From contig JANMQT010000072.1 of NCBI GenBank assembly GCA_031370675.1, positions 1-18,501 of the forward strand: a DNA stretch of 18,501 nucleotides. Direction: 5' to 3'. How positions within the stretch are numbered: the stretch's first letter is position 1; each line of letters starts with the position of its first letter. Both the position numbers and the translations under genes were made by a program. The notes under the pieces are model-generated. The model searched no databases. It saw only the letters and a program-made list of their open reading frames with translations, and had not been told where the DNA came from. The stretch is from SZAS-18 sp031370675 (GTDB taxonomy: Bacteria; Verrucomicrobiota; Verrucomicrobiia; Chthoniobacterales; SZAS-18). Of the stretch, positions 15,758-18,501 are shown in pieces.

Positions 15758-15776
15758 CTCGCGCCTACTGAAAACC

Positions 15777-17327
<1,551 letters not shown>

Positions 17328-17341
17328 CCCCCGCGAGATTT

Positions 17342-17410
17342 CACCTGCGACACGTCGCAGGTGGGCAAGCGAGCGCGGCGGCTTCCCAGTGGGGTCGCCG
17401 CGTGATCGTT
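17342..17410 (+). terminator. Two tandem hairpins after htrA
   Basis: The first hairpin is CACCTGCGA (17342-17350) paired with TCGCAGGTG (17355-17363) around a CACG loop. The second is CGCGGCG (17374-17380) with CGCCGCG (17396-17402), including an inner CCC/GGG, followed by TGATCGTTT. Neither has a full T-run, so termination may be partial; the peroxiredoxin start is 43 nt further on. Confidence 0.45.
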
Positions 17411-17452
17411 TCCCGAGATGCCGCCCGCGGCGTTTTGCGCTAGCCTTCGCCC

Positions 17453-18025
17453 ATGAGCAACCCGACCAATCTCTCTGCCATCCCCGCGGATTTGCCCGTG
17501 CCGGGGAATGATGGCGCGTGCGACCATCTGACGGGCCAGTCGTTTCCCGCCGTGACCTTACAGTCCACCGCCGGACGCGCGGTGGATCTCGGGGGACTGC
17601 GGGGTCGCAACATTCTTTATTGTTATCCCCGCACGGGCCAGCCGGGGGCGGCGTTGCCGGGCGGGTGGGACAGCATTCCGGGCGCACGAGGTTGCACGCC
17701 GGAAGCGTGCAATTTCCGCGATCATCACGCGGAACTTCGTGCGCTGGGAGTGACGGAGGTTTTCGGTCTCAGTACCCAGGACACGGCGTTCCAAAAAGAG
17801 GCAGCAACGCGCCTGGAGCTGACCTTTGAATTGCTAAGCGACGATCATCTCGCCTTCGCGCAAGCCTTGAACCTGCCGACGTTTGTCGCGGACGGCATGA
17901 CGTTGATCAAGCGTGTCACGATGGTGATCGATGACGGGAAAATCACGAAGTTCTTCTATCCGGTATTTCCGCCCGACAAGGCGGCGGAGACGGTGGTGGA
18001 ATGGGTGAAGGCGAACCCGCGGTAG
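17453..18025 (+). CDS. PrxQ/Bcp-like peroxiredoxin
   Basis: A 190-residue thioredoxin-fold peroxidase from ATG 17453 that reduces hydrogen or organic peroxides. The peroxidatic Cys81 lies in RGCTPEAC, with Cys86 five residues later as likely resolving Cys, the CxxxxC spacing of PrxQ/Bcp enzymes. YPRTGQPG (58-65) and GWDSIPGARGCTPEACNFRD (71-90) match a subgroup with a long loop before the active site. FGLSTQD (104-110) and a C-terminal VVEWVKA helix complete the fold. No signal peptide is seen, so it should act in the cytoplasm with thioredoxin as reductant. It follows htrA after 125 nt containing hairpins, so it may have its own promoter. No Shine-Dalgarno precedes the ATG. Confidence 0.85.
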   Translation: MSNPTNLSAIPADLPVPGNDGACDHLTGQSFPAVTLQSTAGRAVDLGGLRGRNILYCYPRTGQPGAALPGGWDSIPGARGCTPEACNFRDHHAELRALGVTEVFGLSTQDTAFQKEAATRLELTFELLSDDHLAFAQALNLPTFVADGMTLIKRVTMVIDDGKITKFFYPVFPPDKAAETVVEWVKANPR

Positions 18026-18073
18026 AGTGTCGCGCTTAATGGGTGAGTTCGGTCTCCGAGCGCGTTGCTAAGA

Positions 18074-18201
18074 GGTAGGGATGAGCGTCCCCGCTCGTCC
18101 CAAATTCTCCGCTGCATTGGCCTTGGCGCGATTTCAGGACCCACGGGATTTGCAGCGTCTAATCCATCAGCTTCGGACGACCGGGGACGGTCGTCCCTAC
18201 C
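18074..18201. repeat. Inverted pair of GTAG-type REP palindromes (MITE/BIME-like)
   Basis: The ends are 20-bp inverted repeats with 18 matches (18074-18093 and 18182-18201). Each end is also a hairpin. On the left GTAG is followed by GGGATGAGCG, loop TCCC, CGCTCGTCCC (one G·T pair). On the right GGACGACCG, loop GGGA, CGGTCGTCC is followed by CTAC, the inverse of GTAG. GTAG just 5' of an imperfect palindrome is the hallmark of REP elements moved by REP-associated tyrosine transposases. About 65 bp without a gene separates the two hairpins. Confidence 0.7.
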
Positions 18202-18257
18202 AGTTTCCCATCGCGTCGGGACGACGCGAATCACCTGCGTCGCGATCACGTTGTTGC

Positions 18258-18501
18258 CTACGCCCGGGCGATGGTGAGGACGCGCACACTGGCGGCGCCG
18301 GCCTGGCGCAGGACCAGCGCGCACTCGTCGGCCGTCGAACCGGTGGTGAACACATCGTCCACGAGCACGAGATTTCGATCCCGCACGACGGCTCCCTTCG
18401 CGAGATCAAACGCACCGCGGAGATTTTCGATGCGCTCGCGCCGATCGAAATGGGTCTGCGTGGTGGTATAGCGAATGCGCCGGAGGTGCGGTTCGACCGG
18501 G
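18258..18501 (-). CDS. comF: ComF-family phosphoribosyltransferase-like protein (5' part outside window)
   Basis: The last 80 residues of a gene entering from the right edge, ending at a TAG (18260 to 18258). The frame contains RRIRYTTTQTHFDRRERIENLRGAF, shown here as its two key parts: TTTQTHFDRRER, and the PRPP-binding loop LVLVDDVFTTGSTADECA. It then ends AGAASVRVLTIARA. The TxxQ...R...N...AF pattern followed by VDDV.TTG.T is characteristic of ComF/GntX proteins, linked to DNA uptake and processing in competent bacteria but also present in many others. The N-terminal zinc-finger part, if any, is outside the window. The gene ends 57 nt from the REP doublet. Confidence 0.85.
   Translation of the reverse strand, partial: PVEPHLRRIRYTTTQTHFDRRERIENLRGAFDLAKGAVVRDRNLVLVDDVFTTGSTADECALVLRQAGAASVRVLTIARA

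Noticed and set aside
18197..18415. Minus-strand 72-residue open frame at the right end
   Set aside because: It is out of frame with the ComF motif; the true frame ends at 18258 and has no start inside the window.

Overview
The window is GC-rich, densely coded chromosomal DNA from a Gram-negative bacterium with an outer membrane. Several features point to Verrucomicrobiota, probably an Opitutaceae-like lineage: a β-barrel protein ending in Phe, Sec-exported HtrA and solute-binding proteins, a RskA-type anti-sigma factor, a PhoBR pair, KamA, and starts without Shine-Dalgarno sequences. That placement is inference from gene content and style, not from a marker gene. No phage, plasmid, IS transposase, CRISPR array, rRNA or tRNA was recognised. 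Most genes are housekeeping or transport genes.

Layout, left to right. (1) The 3' part of an outer-membrane β-barrel (putative porin) gene, closed by a strong intrinsic terminator. (2) A minus-strand four-gene amino-acid ABC importer, transcribed ATPase > binding protein > permease > permease. This is the same order as the gluABCD glutamate importer known from Corynebacterium, and the binding protein resembles GluB. A perfect 16-bp palindrome lies between the binding-protein gene and the first permease gene. (3) Divergent from it, a membrane-anchored TPR protein of unknown role, then an ECF sigma factor and its RskA-like anti-sigma factor, overlapping by 4 nt. (4) A minus-strand CCA tRNA nucleotidyltransferase with an HD domain. 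(5) A phoB-phoR two-component pair, followed 30 nt later by a guanine deaminase gene. The phoB leader carries a promoter-like sequence, a 16-bp hairpin with a T-run, and 11-bp-phased Pho-box-like repeats. (6) Minus-strand rlmI (23S rRNA cytosine methyltransferase) and kamA (lysine 2,3-aminomutase), with an intrinsic terminator after kamA. (7) Plus-strand htrA/degP-type protease and a PrxQ-like peroxiredoxin. (8) A 128-bp inverted pair of GTAG-type REP palindromes, then the 3' end of a comF-like phosphoribosyltransferase gene running off the right edge.

Functional themes are envelope stress and redox (ECF/RskA, HtrA, peroxiredoxin), nutrient acquisition (glutamate-type importer, PhoBR, guanine deaminase) and translation/RNA maintenance (CCA enzyme, RlmI). 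No gene-free stretch exceeds 300 bases. The larger gaps are 1022-1241 and 6142-6361, where nothing convincing was seen, and 9321-9560 and 18026-18257, which hold the regulatory and REP structures described.

I did not find a clearly new multi-gene system. The most interesting items are non-coding: the phoB leader terminator/attenuator, the REP doublet, and the shared start-site context (no Shine-Dalgarno, C or CC just before the start codon). All of these can be tested directly.
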